Below, piece by piece: positions 17,396 to 25,934 of a stretch of 64,000 nucleotides of DNA. The DNA lies in NCBI RefSeq assembly GCF_029543085.1, contig NZ_CP119967.1, forward strand, positions 1,204,501 through 1,268,500, in the 5' to 3' direction. The notes under the pieces are model-generated. The model saw nothing but the letters and a program-made list of their open reading frames with translations. It made no database searches and was not told the origin of the DNA. Numbering within the stretch: position 1 is the stretch's first letter; the number at the start of each line of letters is the position of its first letter. The position numbers were made by a program, and so were the translations under genes. The stretch comes from Pseudomonas sp. A34-9. GTDB lineage: Bacteria > Pseudomonadota > Gammaproteobacteria > Pseudomonadales > Pseudomonadaceae.

Positions 17396-18127
17396 ATGCG
17401 TCTGACCCAGATTTTCGCCGCCGCAGCCATTGCGTTGGTCAGCACCTTTGCCGTCGCCGATGACGCGGCCGACAAAGCCATTCGTCAAAGCCTGGAAAAA
17501 CTCGAACTCGAGGTTCCGGTAGAAAGCATCAGCGCCAGTCCGTTGCCGGGCATGTACGAAGTCAAACTCAAGGGCAGCCGCGTGCTCTACGCCAGCGCCG
17601 ACGGCCAGTACATCGTTCAGGGCTACCTGTTCCAGCTCAAGGACGGCAAACCGGTCAACCTGACCGAGAAGACCGAACGCCTGGGCATCTCCAAACTGAT
17701 CAATGCCATTCCGGTTGCCGAAACCGTGGTCTACCCGGCCGTGGGCGAAACCAAATCGTTTATTACCGTGTTCACCGACACCACCTGCCCGTACTGCCAC
17801 AAACTGCACGCCGAAGTGCCCGAGCTGAACAAGCGCGGCATCGAAGTGCGCTATGTAGCGTTCCCGCGTCAGGGCCTCGGTTCACCGGGCGACGAGCAGT
17901 TGCAAGCCGTGTGGTGCTCGAAAGACAAGAAAGCCGCCATGGACAAAATGGTCGATGGCAAGGAAATCAAGGCCGCCAAGTGCGATAACCCGGTTTCCAA
18001 ACAGTTCGCCCTCGGTCAGTCGATCGGCGTGAACGGCACACCGGCCATCGTTTTGGCTGACGGACAAGTGATTCCGGGCTACCAGCCTGCGCCACAAGTC
18101 GCCAAACTGGCGCTGGGCGCGAAGTAA
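17396..18127 (+). CDS. dsbC: Thiol:disulfide interchange protein DsbC
   Basis: Periplasmic disulfide isomerase of 243 residues. A signal peptide covers residues 1-21 (MRLTQIFAAAAIALVSTFAV). The N-terminal dimerisation domain is followed by a thioredoxin fold with the active site Cys131-Pro-Tyr-Cys134 and the cis-proline region GVNGTPAIV. Two further cysteines (VWCSKD and AKCDNP) match the structural disulfide. The start is the ATG at 17396 after AGGAG; the open frame extends upstream to 17309 without a better start. Confidence 0.95.
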   Translation: MRLTQIFAAAAIALVSTFAVADDAADKAIRQSLEKLELEVPVESISASPLPGMYEVKLKGSRVLYASADGQYIVQGYLFQLKDGKPVNLTEKTERLGISKLINAIPVAETVVYPAVGETKSFITVFTDTTCPYCHKLHAEVPELNKRGIEVRYVAFPRQGLGSPGDEQLQAVWCSKDKKAAMDKMVDGKEIKAAKCDNPVSKQFALGQSIGVNGTPAIVLADGQVIPGYQPAPQVAKLALGAK

Positions 18128-18220
18128 TTCGCATCGTCGCGGTCAGCCGCTGACGATCATGGCCTGGCAGCCACATTGCCGGGCCATTAATAGAGAGCCG
18201 CGAGCACGCGGTTGTTTTCC

Positions 18221-18244
18221 GGCCGACCCCGCGTCGGCCGTTTT
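18221..18244 (+). terminator. Hairpin with T-tract between dsbC and hom
   Basis: GGCCGAC / GTCGGCC stem followed by TTTT, ending 14 bases before the hom start. It probably terminates dsbC; its position could also let it attenuate read-through into hom. Confidence 0.7.
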
Positions 18245-18258
18245 ATGGGGAGTTCACA

Positions 18259-19563
18259 GTGAATCCGGTCAAAGTAGGCATCTGTGGGTTAGGGACCGTC
18301 GGTGGCGGTACCTTCAACGTACTTCAGCGCAACGCCGAGGAAATTGCTCGTCGTGCCGGGCGTGGAATCGAAGTGGCACAAATTGCCATGCGCACGCCAA
18401 AGCCTCAGTTCCAGACGACCGGTATTGCGATTACCAACGATGTCTTCGAAGTGGCCACGAACCCTGAGATCGACATCGTCATAGAGCTGATGGGCGGCTA
18501 CACCGTTGCCCGCGAGCTGGTACTCAAGGCCATCGAGAATGGCAAGCATGTGGTCACCGCGAACAAGGCTCTGATTGCCGTTCACGGTAATGAAATTTTC
18601 GCCAAGGCACGCGAGAAAGGCGTGATCGTGGCGTTCGAAGCGGCTGTGGCCGGTGGCATTCCGGTGATCAAGGCAATCCGTGAAGGCCTGTCCGCCAACC
18701 GCATCAACTGGGTGGCCGGGATCATCAACGGCACCGGTAACTTCATCCTCACCGAAATGCGCGAGAAGGGCCGTACCTTCGAAGACGTGTTGGCCGAAGC
18801 TCAGGCACTGGGTTACGCCGAAGCCGATCCGACCTTCGACGTTGAAGGCATCGACGCTGCGCACAAGCTGACGATCCTGGCCTCCATCGCGTTCGGCATT
18901 CCGCTGCAATTCGACAAGGCTTACACCGAAGGCATCACCAAGCTGACCACCGCCGACGTCAACTACGCCGAAGCGCTGGGCTACCGCATCAAGCACCTCG
19001 GTGTGGCGCGCAGCACCGCCGCCGGTATCGAGTTGCGCGTACACCCGACGCTGATCCCGGCCGATCGCCTGATCGCCAACGTCAACGGCGTGATGAACGC
19101 GGTGATGGTCAACGGTGACGCCGCCGGTTCGACGCTGTTCTACGGTGCTGGCGCCGGCATGGAGCCAACCGCTTCGTCGGTGATTGCCGATCTGGTCGAC
19201 GTGGTTCGCGCCATGACCTCCGATCCGGAAAACCGCGTGCCGCATCTGGCCTTCCAGCCGGACTCGCTGTCGGCCCATCCGATCCTGCCGATCGAAGCCT
19301 GTGAAAGCGCTTATTACCTGCGCATTCAGGCCAAGGACCATCCGGGCGTACTGGCTCAGGTGGCAAGCATCCTGTCGGAGCGCGGTATCAACATCGAGTC
19401 GATCATGCAGAAGGAAGTCGAGGAACACGACGGTCTGGTGCCGATGATCCTGCTGACCCACCGTGTGGTCGAGCAGCGCATCAACGATGCCATCGCCGCC
19501 CTCCAAGCGCTGGCCGGCGTCAACGGTCCGGTTGTACGGATCCGCGTCGAGCACCTGAACTAA
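18259..19563 (+). CDS. hom: Homoserine dehydrogenase
   Basis: Enzyme of 434 residues that reduces aspartate semialdehyde to homoserine. The NAD(P)-binding motif GLGTVGGGTF is at residues 10-19; AFEAAVAGGIPVIKAIREGL and NGTGNFIL form the catalytic domain. A C-terminal ACT domain from about residue 350 (YYLRIQAKDHPGVLAQVASI) indicates feedback control, usually by threonine. The start is GTG at 18259 after GGGGAG. It lies directly upstream of thrC. Confidence 0.96.
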   Translation: MNPVKVGICGLGTVGGGTFNVLQRNAEEIARRAGRGIEVAQIAMRTPKPQFQTTGIAITNDVFEVATNPEIDIVIELMGGYTVARELVLKAIENGKHVVTANKALIAVHGNEIFAKAREKGVIVAFEAAVAGGIPVIKAIREGLSANRINWVAGIINGTGNFILTEMREKGRTFEDVLAEAQALGYAEADPTFDVEGIDAAHKLTILASIAFGIPLQFDKAYTEGITKLTTADVNYAEALGYRIKHLGVARSTAAGIELRVHPTLIPADRLIANVNGVMNAVMVNGDAAGSTLFYGAGAGMEPTASSVIADLVDVVRAMTSDPENRVPHLAFQPDSLSAHPILPIEACESAYYLRIQAKDHPGVLAQVASILSERGINIESIMQKEVEEHDGLVPMILLTHRVVEQRINDAIAALQALAGVNGPVVRIRVEHLN

Positions 19564-19575
19564 GTCGTTGTCCTG

Positions 19576-19601
19576 CACCCGCCCCGTGAACGGGGCGGGT
19601 G
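19576..19601 (+). other. Strong hairpin between hom and thrC
   Basis: Perfect 11-bp stem CACCCGCCCCG / CGGGGCGGGTG with a four-base loop. No T-tract follows (TTGTGAAC), so it is more likely a transcript-stabilising or pausing element than a full terminator. Confidence 0.6.
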
Positions 19602-19629
19602 TTGTGAACACTCTCCATTGGAGTCAGTC

Positions 19630-21039
19630 ATGCGTTACATCAGTACCCGCGGCCAGGCACCGGCCCTGAATTTCGAAGACGTCCTGCTGGCTGGTCTGGC
19701 GACCGACGGTGGTCTGTACGTTCCGGAAAACCTGCCACGTTTCACCCAGGAAGAAATCGCCTCGTGGGCCGGCCTGCCGTATCACGAGCTGGCCTTCCGG
19801 GTGATGCGCCCGTTCGTCACCGGCAGCATTCCCGATGCCGATTTCAAGAAGATCCTTGAAGAAACCTACGGCGTGTTCTCGCACAGCGCCGTGGCGCCGT
19901 TGCGTCAGCTGAACGGCAACGAATGGGTGCTGGAGCTGTTCCACGGCCCGACCCTGGCGTTCAAGGACTTCGCCCTGCAATTGCTCGGTCGTCTGCTCGA
20001 CTACGTGCTGGAAAAGCGCGGTGAGCGCGTAGTGATCGTCGGTGCCACCTCCGGTGACACCGGTTCGGCCGCCATCGAAGGCTGCAAGCACTGCGAAAAC
20101 GTCGACATCTTCATCCTGCACCCGCACAACCGTGTGTCCGAAGTGCAGCGTCGCCAGATGACCACGATTTTCGGCGAGAACATCCACAACATCGCCATCG
20201 AAGGCAACTTCGATGACTGCCAGGAAATGGTCAAGGCGAGCTTCGCCGACCAGAGCTTCCTCAAGGGCACGCGTCTGGTGGCGGTGAACTCGATCAACTG
20301 GGCGCGAATCATGGCCCAGATCGTTTACTACTTTCACGCAGCCCTGCAGTTGGGCGGCCCGGCGCGTTCGGTGTCGTTCTCGGTGCCGACCGGCAACTTC
20401 GGCGACATCTTCGCCGGCTACCTGGCACGCAACATGGGCCTGCCGATCAACCAGTTGATCGTCGCCACCAACCGCAACGACATCCTGCACCGCTTCATGA
20501 GCGGCAATCAGTACGTCAAGGAAACCCTGCACGCGACGCTGTCGCCGTCGATGGACATCATGGTTTCGTCTAACTTCGAACGCCTGCTGTTCGACCTGCA
20601 CGGTCGCAACGGCGCAGCGATTGCTGGTCTGATGGATTCGTTCAAGCAGGGCGGCGGTTTCAGCGTCGAGCAAGAGCGCTGGACTGAAGCGCGCAAACTG
20701 TTCGACTCGCTGGCCGTAGACGATGCGCAGACTTGCGAAACCATCGCCGAAGTCTACGAGCAGACCGGCGAAGTGCTGGATCCGCACACTGCCATTGGCG
20801 TCAAGGCTGCGCGCGAATGCCGCCGTAGCCTGGATATCCCGATGGTCATTCTCGGTACCGCGCACCCGGTGAAATTCCCTGAGGCGGTAGAGAAAGCCGG
20901 TGTAGGAAAAGCGCTTGAACTACCTACACATCTTTCTGATTTGTTTGAGCGAAACGAGCGCTGCACCGTTCTGCCAAATGAGCTGAAAGCTGTGCAAGCC
21001 TTTGTCAGCCAGCATGGCAACCGCGGCAAGCCGCTTTAA
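19630..21039 (+). CDS. thrC: Threonine synthase
   Basis: PLP enzyme of 469 residues that converts O-phosphohomoserine to threonine. The PLP lysine is Lys112 in GPTLAFKDFALQ. GATSGDTGSAA is the phosphate-binding loop and SVPTGNFGDIFAGY is also conserved. The ATG at 19630, with TTGGAG 8 bases before it, matches the conserved N-terminus MRYISTRGQ. It forms a threonine unit with hom. Confidence 0.96.
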   Translation: MRYISTRGQAPALNFEDVLLAGLATDGGLYVPENLPRFTQEEIASWAGLPYHELAFRVMRPFVTGSIPDADFKKILEETYGVFSHSAVAPLRQLNGNEWVLELFHGPTLAFKDFALQLLGRLLDYVLEKRGERVVIVGATSGDTGSAAIEGCKHCENVDIFILHPHNRVSEVQRRQMTTIFGENIHNIAIEGNFDDCQEMVKASFADQSFLKGTRLVAVNSINWARIMAQIVYYFHAALQLGGPARSVSFSVPTGNFGDIFAGYLARNMGLPINQLIVATNRNDILHRFMSGNQYVKETLHATLSPSMDIMVSSNFERLLFDLHGRNGAAIAGLMDSFKQGGGFSVEQERWTEARKLFDSLAVDDAQTCETIAEVYEQTGEVLDPHTAIGVKAARECRRSLDIPMVILGTAHPVKFPEAVEKAGVGKALELPTHLSDLFERNERCTVLPNELKAVQAFVSQHGNRGKPL

Positions 21040-21063
21040 GCCTGCAAAAGCTGTCACATTTTG

Positions 21064-21089
21064 AAGCCCGTCTCCTGACGGGCTTTTTT
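21064..21089 (+). terminator. Intrinsic terminator of hom-thrC
   Basis: AAGCCCGTC / GACGGGCTT stem, short loop TCCT, run of six T. Confidence 0.9.
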
Positions 21090-21159
21090 GTTTCTGCTGC
21101 CACACTGCTCGGGTTTTCACCCATGAAGGACGGGTGAGTCGATCACGAAGGAAGTGGCA

Positions 21160-22533
21160 ATGCTGTTTTATAGAGGTTTGAAACCGGCACTGGGTGTGTT
21201 GTTTTTGTTCGGATTATTGGCGTTGATGCGCTGCAGCGTGGCGGCGCAATTGGCGCTGCACGCTGATCCCGTGACGTCCAGAGTCCAGCCCATCGAACTG
21301 GCTGCACACGAGCGTCAATGGATTCGCGACAACCCCACGGTGACGGTGACGTCGGTGCAGTATCCGTTGTACCTGTTTCAGGATGAGCACGGGCAGTGGA
21401 GCGGCTTGAACAACGACGTGCTCAAGCGCGTGACGGCGATGACCGGGCTGCAGTTTGTGCATCAGGAGTCGTTCTCGACGGATCACATGCTCGAGCGCCT
21501 GGAGAGCGGAGCCGCCGATATCAGTACAACCTTGGCCATGAGCGAGGAGCGCAAGGCATTCCTGGATTACAGCCACGCGTTCGGTGGCGCGGGCTGGGTG
21601 TTTGTCGGACGCGCTGACGCACCTCGGCTGGATGCGTTCGAGCAATTGAGCAAACGGGTGCTGGTGCTGCCGGCCCGGCATGCGCTGGAGGACATGATCA
21701 GGCGTGACTTTCCCTCGATCGAGATTCGCTCGGTCAAGACCTACGCCGAAGCGCGGGCACTGGTCGAAAGTGGCGATGCCTACGCCACTATCGAAAACGA
21801 AATCGGTGCGCAGCTTTACCCGCTGGGTATGCTCAAGGTCGGCGGTCTGGTCGAAGGCAAATGGGAAGCGGATAACCTGGCTGTGCGCAAAGGCATGCCC
21901 GTGCTCCTGAGTATTCTCAACAAGGCCCTTGAGGCGTTTCCCGCAGCCGAATTGCGCGCGATCCGCCTGAAATGGCTGGAAGGTATTGCACCGGCGCCCG
22001 TGCCGTCAGTCTGGCAGCAAATGCTTGAATGGGGTTGCTGGGGCATGGTCGGGCTTGGCGTGTTCGGCCTGCTGTCGCTGATATGGAATCGGCGTCTGAC
22101 CGCCGTGATCAAACTGCGGCGCGCGGCAGAAAAGGATCTGGGCGATCAACTGGCGTTTCAGCATGCGCTGATCGATTCCATGCCGGATCCGGTGTTCGTC
22201 CGTGATCTGCAAGGGCGGCTGATCATGTGCAATCGTAGCTATGAGGACGCGCTGTCGGTTCGACTGGATCAGGTGCTGGGGCGGTTGTTGATAGAGGTCG
22301 ACGCGATGCCCGAAGCGACGGCGCTGATGTTGCACGATGAGTACATGGTGCAGTTGCGCACGCGCAAGTCGCGTTTCAGCAAACGGCGATTGCAGTTCAA
22401 GAGTGGCCCCCGTGAGATCTATCAGTGGACGGTGCCGTTTTACAGCGCCGACGGCAAACTGCGGGGGCTTTTGGGCGGTTGGACAGACATCACCCAGCGT
22501 CGTGCAGAGAGCGGGTGTCGATGTCCGCAATGA
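21160..22533 (+). CDS. BvgS-type sensor lacking its kinase domain (solute-binding + PAS)
   Basis: Protein of 457 residues. An N-terminal membrane or signal segment (to about 30) precedes one periplasmic solute-binding (VFT, SBP family 3-like) domain with WIRDNPTVTV, QFVHQESF and EERKAFLDYS. A transmembrane helix lies near residue 295 (GMVGLGVFGLLSLIW), then a PAS domain (DSMPDPVFVRDLQGRLIMCN to LGGWTDITQRRAE). In unorthodox BvgS/EvgS kinases this point leads into the HisKA domain, but here seven unrelated residues and a stop follow. The reading frame otherwise looks intact. The start is the ATG at 21160 after AAGGAAG. Whether it still functions is unknown. Confidence 0.72.
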   Translation: MLFYRGLKPALGVLFLFGLLALMRCSVAAQLALHADPVTSRVQPIELAAHERQWIRDNPTVTVTSVQYPLYLFQDEHGQWSGLNNDVLKRVTAMTGLQFVHQESFSTDHMLERLESGAADISTTLAMSEERKAFLDYSHAFGGAGWVFVGRADAPRLDAFEQLSKRVLVLPARHALEDMIRRDFPSIEIRSVKTYAEARALVESGDAYATIENEIGAQLYPLGMLKVGGLVEGKWEADNLAVRKGMPVLLSILNKALEAFPAAELRAIRLKWLEGIAPAPVPSVWQQMLEWGCWGMVGLGVFGLLSLIWNRRLTAVIKLRRAAEKDLGDQLAFQHALIDSMPDPVFVRDLQGRLIMCNRSYEDALSVRLDQVLGRLLIEVDAMPEATALMLHDEYMVQLRTRKSRFSKRRLQFKSGPREIYQWTVPFYSADGKLRGLLGGWTDITQRRAESGCRCPQ

Positions 22534-22582
22534 AGATGGGAAATGTCCTATAAGACGCGGCTACTTTTCCGATGGGAGGCTT

Positions 22583-22598
22583 AGGACGGCTGTCCTAG
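22583..22598. promoter_or_regulatory. Palindrome upstream of the receiver-like gene
   Basis: TAGGACGGCTGTCCTA, a six-base inverted repeat around GGCT, 52 bases before the ATG at 22650. It could be an operator or leader hairpin. The nearby TATAAG at about 22553 may be a -10. Confidence 0.3.
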
Positions 22599-22649
22599 AG
22601 TGACAACAACTGCGGTGAGAGTCCGCGATTGTCGCTTCAGAGGTCGCTT

Positions 22650-23057
22650 ATGCGCTCGCTTAAAGTCCTGATACTTGAACCCAATCCGTTCCAGCTGATG
22701 GCATTGCATCAAATGCTCAATGCCATTGGCATCTACGACGTACTGACGGCGCCGTCGCTGGCGTCGGCCTTGTGTTCGTTGAGCCATCGCGGCGCGGTCG
22801 ACATCGCCATCTGCGATCCACAACTCAAGGGGGGCGATGGCCTGGCGCTGATTCATCATCTGGCGATTCAGCATGAGGCGCGTGCGCTGATCCTGCTGGG
22901 GGCGGTCGCACCGAGCCTGCTGAACGATCTCGAACCCCTGCTGTGCGAACACCACCTGCGGCTGTTGGGTCGTCTGCAAACGCCGGTGTCGGCGGTGTTG
23001 ATGCGCGGTTTGCTCGACAGTTACCTGACCGCTGCTTCGCCACCCGTGCGAGGTTGA
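22650..23057 (+). CDS. Stand-alone receiver-like protein, degenerate
   Basis: Protein of 135 residues with the outline of a response-regulator receiver (KVLILEPNPFQLMALHQML ... DIAICDPQLKGGDGLALIHHL). The phosphoryl-acceptor aspartate equivalent is present in ICDPQ. The acidic pair is reduced to one residue (LEPN where DD is usual), and the conserved Thr/Ser and Lys of the signalling face were not seen. No output domain follows. It lies directly downstream of the kinase-less sensor and could be a remnant of, or partner for, that system. The ATG at 22650 has AGAGG before it. Confidence 0.6.
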   Translation: MRSLKVLILEPNPFQLMALHQMLNAIGIYDVLTAPSLASALCSLSHRGAVDIAICDPQLKGGDGLALIHHLAIQHEARALILLGAVAPSLLNDLEPLLCEHHLRLLGRLQTPVSAVLMRGLLDSYLTAASPPVRG

Positions 23058-23223
23058 CGGGGACGGTTATTTTTCTGTCATCTTCGCCGTGCATGCTCTG
23101 ACAGACCGGTGACACTCCAGGAACGGGGCAGTCGGTTTGCAGAACTTTCTTCTCGGGCCGGTGGTCATTTATTGTGAACACGCCCCAGGCACACAGTTTT
23201 CGGACTATTGAGTGGAGATCGAG

Positions 23224-23505
23224 ATGGAAAGTATCAGTCTATTGCTCGGTGAGGCTCTGAGCCCGTATCAGGTTTCGTTGTCTCCAAGCGGTTCCCATGG
23301 CGAATGCCTGGTGACCTTGAAGAACAGCAGCGGCGCCATTGTGGTGGAACGCGAATTCAATCAGGCACAGCTGAGCGACAAGCGCCAACTGACCGATGTC
23401 GTTGACGGCTTGCACCGCGACGTTCTGATAGCTGAAGGACGGCTGGAGCCCTGTGTGATCGCGGCTTTGCGCAACGCTGCGCTGGACAAACGTGCGGCGC
23501 TGTAA
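23224..23505 (+). CDS. DUF3509 domain protein
   Basis: Protein of 93 residues matching the Pseudomonas-restricted DUF3509 family (MESISLLLGEALSPYQVSL, then VTLKNSSGAIVVEREFNQAQ). Function is unknown. It has no signal peptide or membrane segment. The ATG at 23224 is chosen, with GGAG 8 bases before it. It lies just upstream of a candidate small-RNA unit. Confidence 0.75.
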   Translation: MESISLLLGEALSPYQVSLSPSGSHGECLVTLKNSSGAIVVEREFNQAQLSDKRQLTDVVDGLHRDVLIAEGRLEPCVIAALRNAALDKRAAL

Positions 23506-23525
23506 AGATGAAATATTTTTTGTGG

Positions 23526-23553
23526 GAACCTTCCTGCATCCCTGTCAGTCAGA
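23526..23553 (+). promoter_or_regulatory. AlgU (sigma-E-like) promoter candidate
   Basis: GAACCT, 17-base spacer, TCAGA. This resembles the AlgU consensus GAACTT-N16/17-TCTGA. It lies just after the DUF3509 stop and would start a transcript near 23560. The flanks TGTGGG and CCTGCA (23521-23538) loosely resemble a GacA box. Confidence 0.35.
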
Positions 23554-23559
23554 CCCCAT

Positions 23560-23668
23560 AACAGCAGGATCAAGCATTGTGCTCCGGTGCTTGTCGCTTG
23601 CTGCTACGGGTCTTTATGTAGGCCACGTTTAACCCCGAGTCGTCTCCCCACTTCTCGGGGTTTCTTTT
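23560..23668 (+). ncRNA. Candidate small RNA of about 105 nt
   Basis: Between the candidate promoter at 23526-23553 and a strong intrinsic terminator at 23631-23668 lies a stretch with no convincing reading frame. The size and arrangement fit a trans-acting sRNA ending in a terminator with a U-tail. A homologue of a known Pseudomonas sRNA such as RgsA is possible but I cannot confirm it from memory of the sequence. The downstream gene is convergent, so a simple 3' end of the DUF3509 mRNA is the main alternative. Confidence 0.35.
23631..23668 (+). terminator. Intrinsic terminator
   Basis: AACCCCGAG / CTCGGGGTT stem with a 14-base loop and TTCTTTT tail. Serves DUF3509 and/or the candidate sRNA. 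Confidence 0.8.
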
Positions 23669-23681
23669 GTCCGGCGTTTGC

Positions 23682-24632
23682 TCATTGCGCTGCCTGTTGC
23701 TCGAAAAACGCCCGGGCCTGCTCCAGGTAATCGGTGCGCATGTCGGGATCCAGCCAGTCGGCATAGAGCTGGTTCAGTTGATCGTGGGGCAGGGTACGCA
23801 GTAACTGGTTGATCTCACTGATCGCCTGGCGGCCCTCAGTGGTGTCGGAGCAGCCGATGTACCCCGACAGGTATTTACCGTTGCCGCGGATTGGATAGAA
23901 CAGCAATTCGTCATCGGCAATTTGCGCCAGATGAGCCTGATAACGGATCTCAGGCCAATAGCCCAACACCACTTGTAACCGTCCCAGTCGCTGCATCGAT
24001 AGAAGACTGTTCAGGGCGTCGTTGCCGTAATGGGATGTCAGTGCGTCTTTCGGGGCCTGTCGCAACAGGTTGTCGACCCGCTCACCGTAACTGCGCTCCG
24101 CCACGACACCGACCTTCTCTCTGCCATTGGCCAAAAGCGCCGCCAGATCTACTTCCCCGTCCACCAGAAACGGTGCCAGCACTTCGCGATCTTTCTGACG
24201 CACCACCAGGCCATTACTGACAGCGCGGAAGGCCGGGATGGAAAACGCGATCCATTGCGCCCGCTCTTTGCTCCAGATCAGCGATGGGTCACAGGTGAAG
24301 GACGCTTCGTGGAGCATTTGCATGCCCCGGGCGCGGTTGACCCGCATCAGTGTGTGTTCGTATTGCGGCATGCCGGCGATGAGCATTGGCATGAGGTGAT
24401 CAATGACGCCCTGACCTTTTTTCGGGCCTTCGAAAATCGTCAAGGGCGGTAAGTCGCGCAGTAACCAGATCAACGTCGGTTTGGCCTGCGCCCAAGTGGG
24501 CAGGGCCAGCAGAAACAATAAGCCGAACAACCGCCACGTCCACCAATTGTGGGCGCGGTGGGTGTTCGATGTCGGCGGGCGTTTCAGCTCAAATGGCTCC
24601 GTCTTCGCGCAGTTGGGTGATCTGCTTTTCAT
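23682..24632 (-). CDS. Periplasmic solute-binding-like protein (TIGR02285-type)
   Basis: The frame encodes a secreted protein related to extracellular solute-binding family 3. After a hydrophobic segment (WRLFGLLFLLALPTWAQA) the mature part opens KPTLIWLLRDLPPLTIFEGP, the pattern of the TIGR02285 family. Function is unknown; no transporter genes adjoin. The start is uncertain. The frame stays open into the end of the CoA-transferase gene; the ATG at 24632 would overlap that gene by 44 bases, while a TTG just before the hydrophobic segment would give a more normal signal peptide. It probably shares the CoA-transferase transcript. Confidence 0.62.
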   Translation of the reverse strand: MKSRSPNCAKTEPFELKRPPTSNTHRAHNWWTWRLFGLLFLLALPTWAQAKPTLIWLLRDLPPLTIFEGPKKGQGVIDHLMPMLIAGMPQYEHTLMRVNRARGMQMLHEASFTCDPSLIWSKERAQWIAFSIPAFRAVSNGLVVRQKDREVLAPFLVDGEVDLAALLANGREKVGVVAERSYGERVDNLLRQAPKDALTSHYGNDALNSLLSMQRLGRLQVVLGYWPEIRYQAHLAQIADDELLFYPIRGNGKYLSGYIGCSDTTEGRQAISEINQLLRTLPHDQLNQLYADWLDPDMRTDYLEQARAFFEQQAAQ

Positions 24633-25788
24633 CGTAGCCAAGATCGTGGAGTACCTGCGCATTGTGTTCACCGAGCTGCGGTCCGACCCATTCGGACGAG
24701 CCTGGCGTCTCAGAGAGTTTCGGCACAATGCCCGGCATCTTGAAGTCTTTGCCGTCAGGCAACTTGGCGTGCAGGAACATCTCTCGGGCCAGGTACTGTG
24801 GATCGTTGAACATGTCCTCGGCACTGAAGATGCGGCTGGCCGGCACCTCGGCTTGATTGAGCAGGTCGAGCACGGTTTGCAATGGCAGCGAATTGACCCA
24901 GCGATCAATCACCCCGTACAACTCGTCACGGCGACTGTCGCGCCCGTCATTGCTGGCCAATGTCGGATCGTTGGCCAGATCTTCGCGACCGATGATCAGC
25001 ATGAAGCGTTTGAAGATCGCATCCCCGTTGGCGCCGATCTGCACGTGTTTGCCGTCGGCGCTGGTGTGAATCGAAGAGGGCGTGATGCCGGGCATGATGT
25101 TGCCGGTGCGCTCGCGGATAAAACCGAACACATCGAACTCGGGCACCATGCTTTCCATCATCGCGAAAATCGCTTCATACAACGCCACATCGACAACCTG
25201 GCCGAGGCCACCGTTGACCTCGCGATGACGCAGGGCCATCAGCGCGCCGATCACGCCCCACAGCGCCGCAATCGAGTCGCCAATGGAAATCCCGGTGCGT
25301 ACCGGCGGTCGGTCCTCGAAACCCGTGATGTAGCGCAGACCGCCCATGGACTCGCCGACCGCGCCGAAGCCCGGCTGATCTTTCATCGGCCCGGTCTGAC
25401 CGAAACCGGAAAGGCGCACCATCACCAGTTTCGGGTTCAACGCGTGCAGGGTTTCCCAGCTCAGGCCGAGTTTTTCCAGTACGCCGGGGCGGAAGTTCTC
25501 GATGAGGATGTCGGCTTCACCGAGCAGTTTTTTCAGGATCGCCAGACCTTCAGGGTGTTTGAGGTTCAGCGTCAGTGATTTCTTGTTGCGCGCCTGGACG
25601 AACCACCACAGCGAGGTGCCTTCGTACAGTTTTCGCCATTTGCGCAAGGGATCACCGCCGTCGGGCGACTCGATCTTGATCACTTCGGCACCGAACTCGC
25701 CGCAAATGCGCGAGGCAAATGGCCCGGCAATCAATGTACCCAATTCAATGACTTTCAGACCCGAGAGCGGTTTGCTGGTGAACGGCAT
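24589..25788 (-). CDS. CaiB/BaiF family CoA-transferase
   Basis: Class III CoA-transferase of 399 residues. The N-terminus GLKVIELGTLIAGPFASRIC and NLKHPEG are family hallmarks. The catalytic aspartate is Asp171 in GISIGDSIAALWG. It moves CoA between acyl-CoA and a free acid; the substrate cannot be deduced since no beta-oxidation or racemase gene is adjacent. The ATG at 25788 (MPFTSKPLSG) is preceded by AGGA. Divergent from yaeQ. Confidence 0.85.
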   Translation of the reverse strand: MPFTSKPLSGLKVIELGTLIAGPFASRICGEFGAEVIKIESPDGGDPLRKWRKLYEGTSLWWFVQARNKKSLTLNLKHPEGLAILKKLLGEADILIENFRPGVLEKLGLSWETLHALNPKLVMVRLSGFGQTGPMKDQPGFGAVGESMGGLRYITGFEDRPPVRTGISIGDSIAALWGVIGALMALRHREVNGGLGQVVDVALYEAIFAMMESMVPEFDVFGFIRERTGNIMPGITPSSIHTSADGKHVQIGANGDAIFKRFMLIIGREDLANDPTLASNDGRDSRRDELYGVIDRWVNSLPLQTVLDLLNQAEVPASRIFSAEDMFNDPQYLAREMFLHAKLPDGKDFKMPGIVPKLSETPGSSEWVGPQLGEHNAQVLHDLGYDEKQITQLREDGAI

Positions 25789-25934
25789 GCGAAATCCTGT
25801 AGGACAAGGCTGAGCGGATACAGCGTTTTAACATAGCCGGCGGTCAGACGCCGCAGGTTGATCGCCATCAATTCGATGATTGCCTACCGCATCGGTTAGA
25901 CTTGCCGACTTTCCTCGTATCAAGAAGCCCGTTC

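Noticed and set aside
19109..19366. Short minus-strand frames inside hom and thrC
   Set aside because: They lie within conserved genes and show no start signals or homology.
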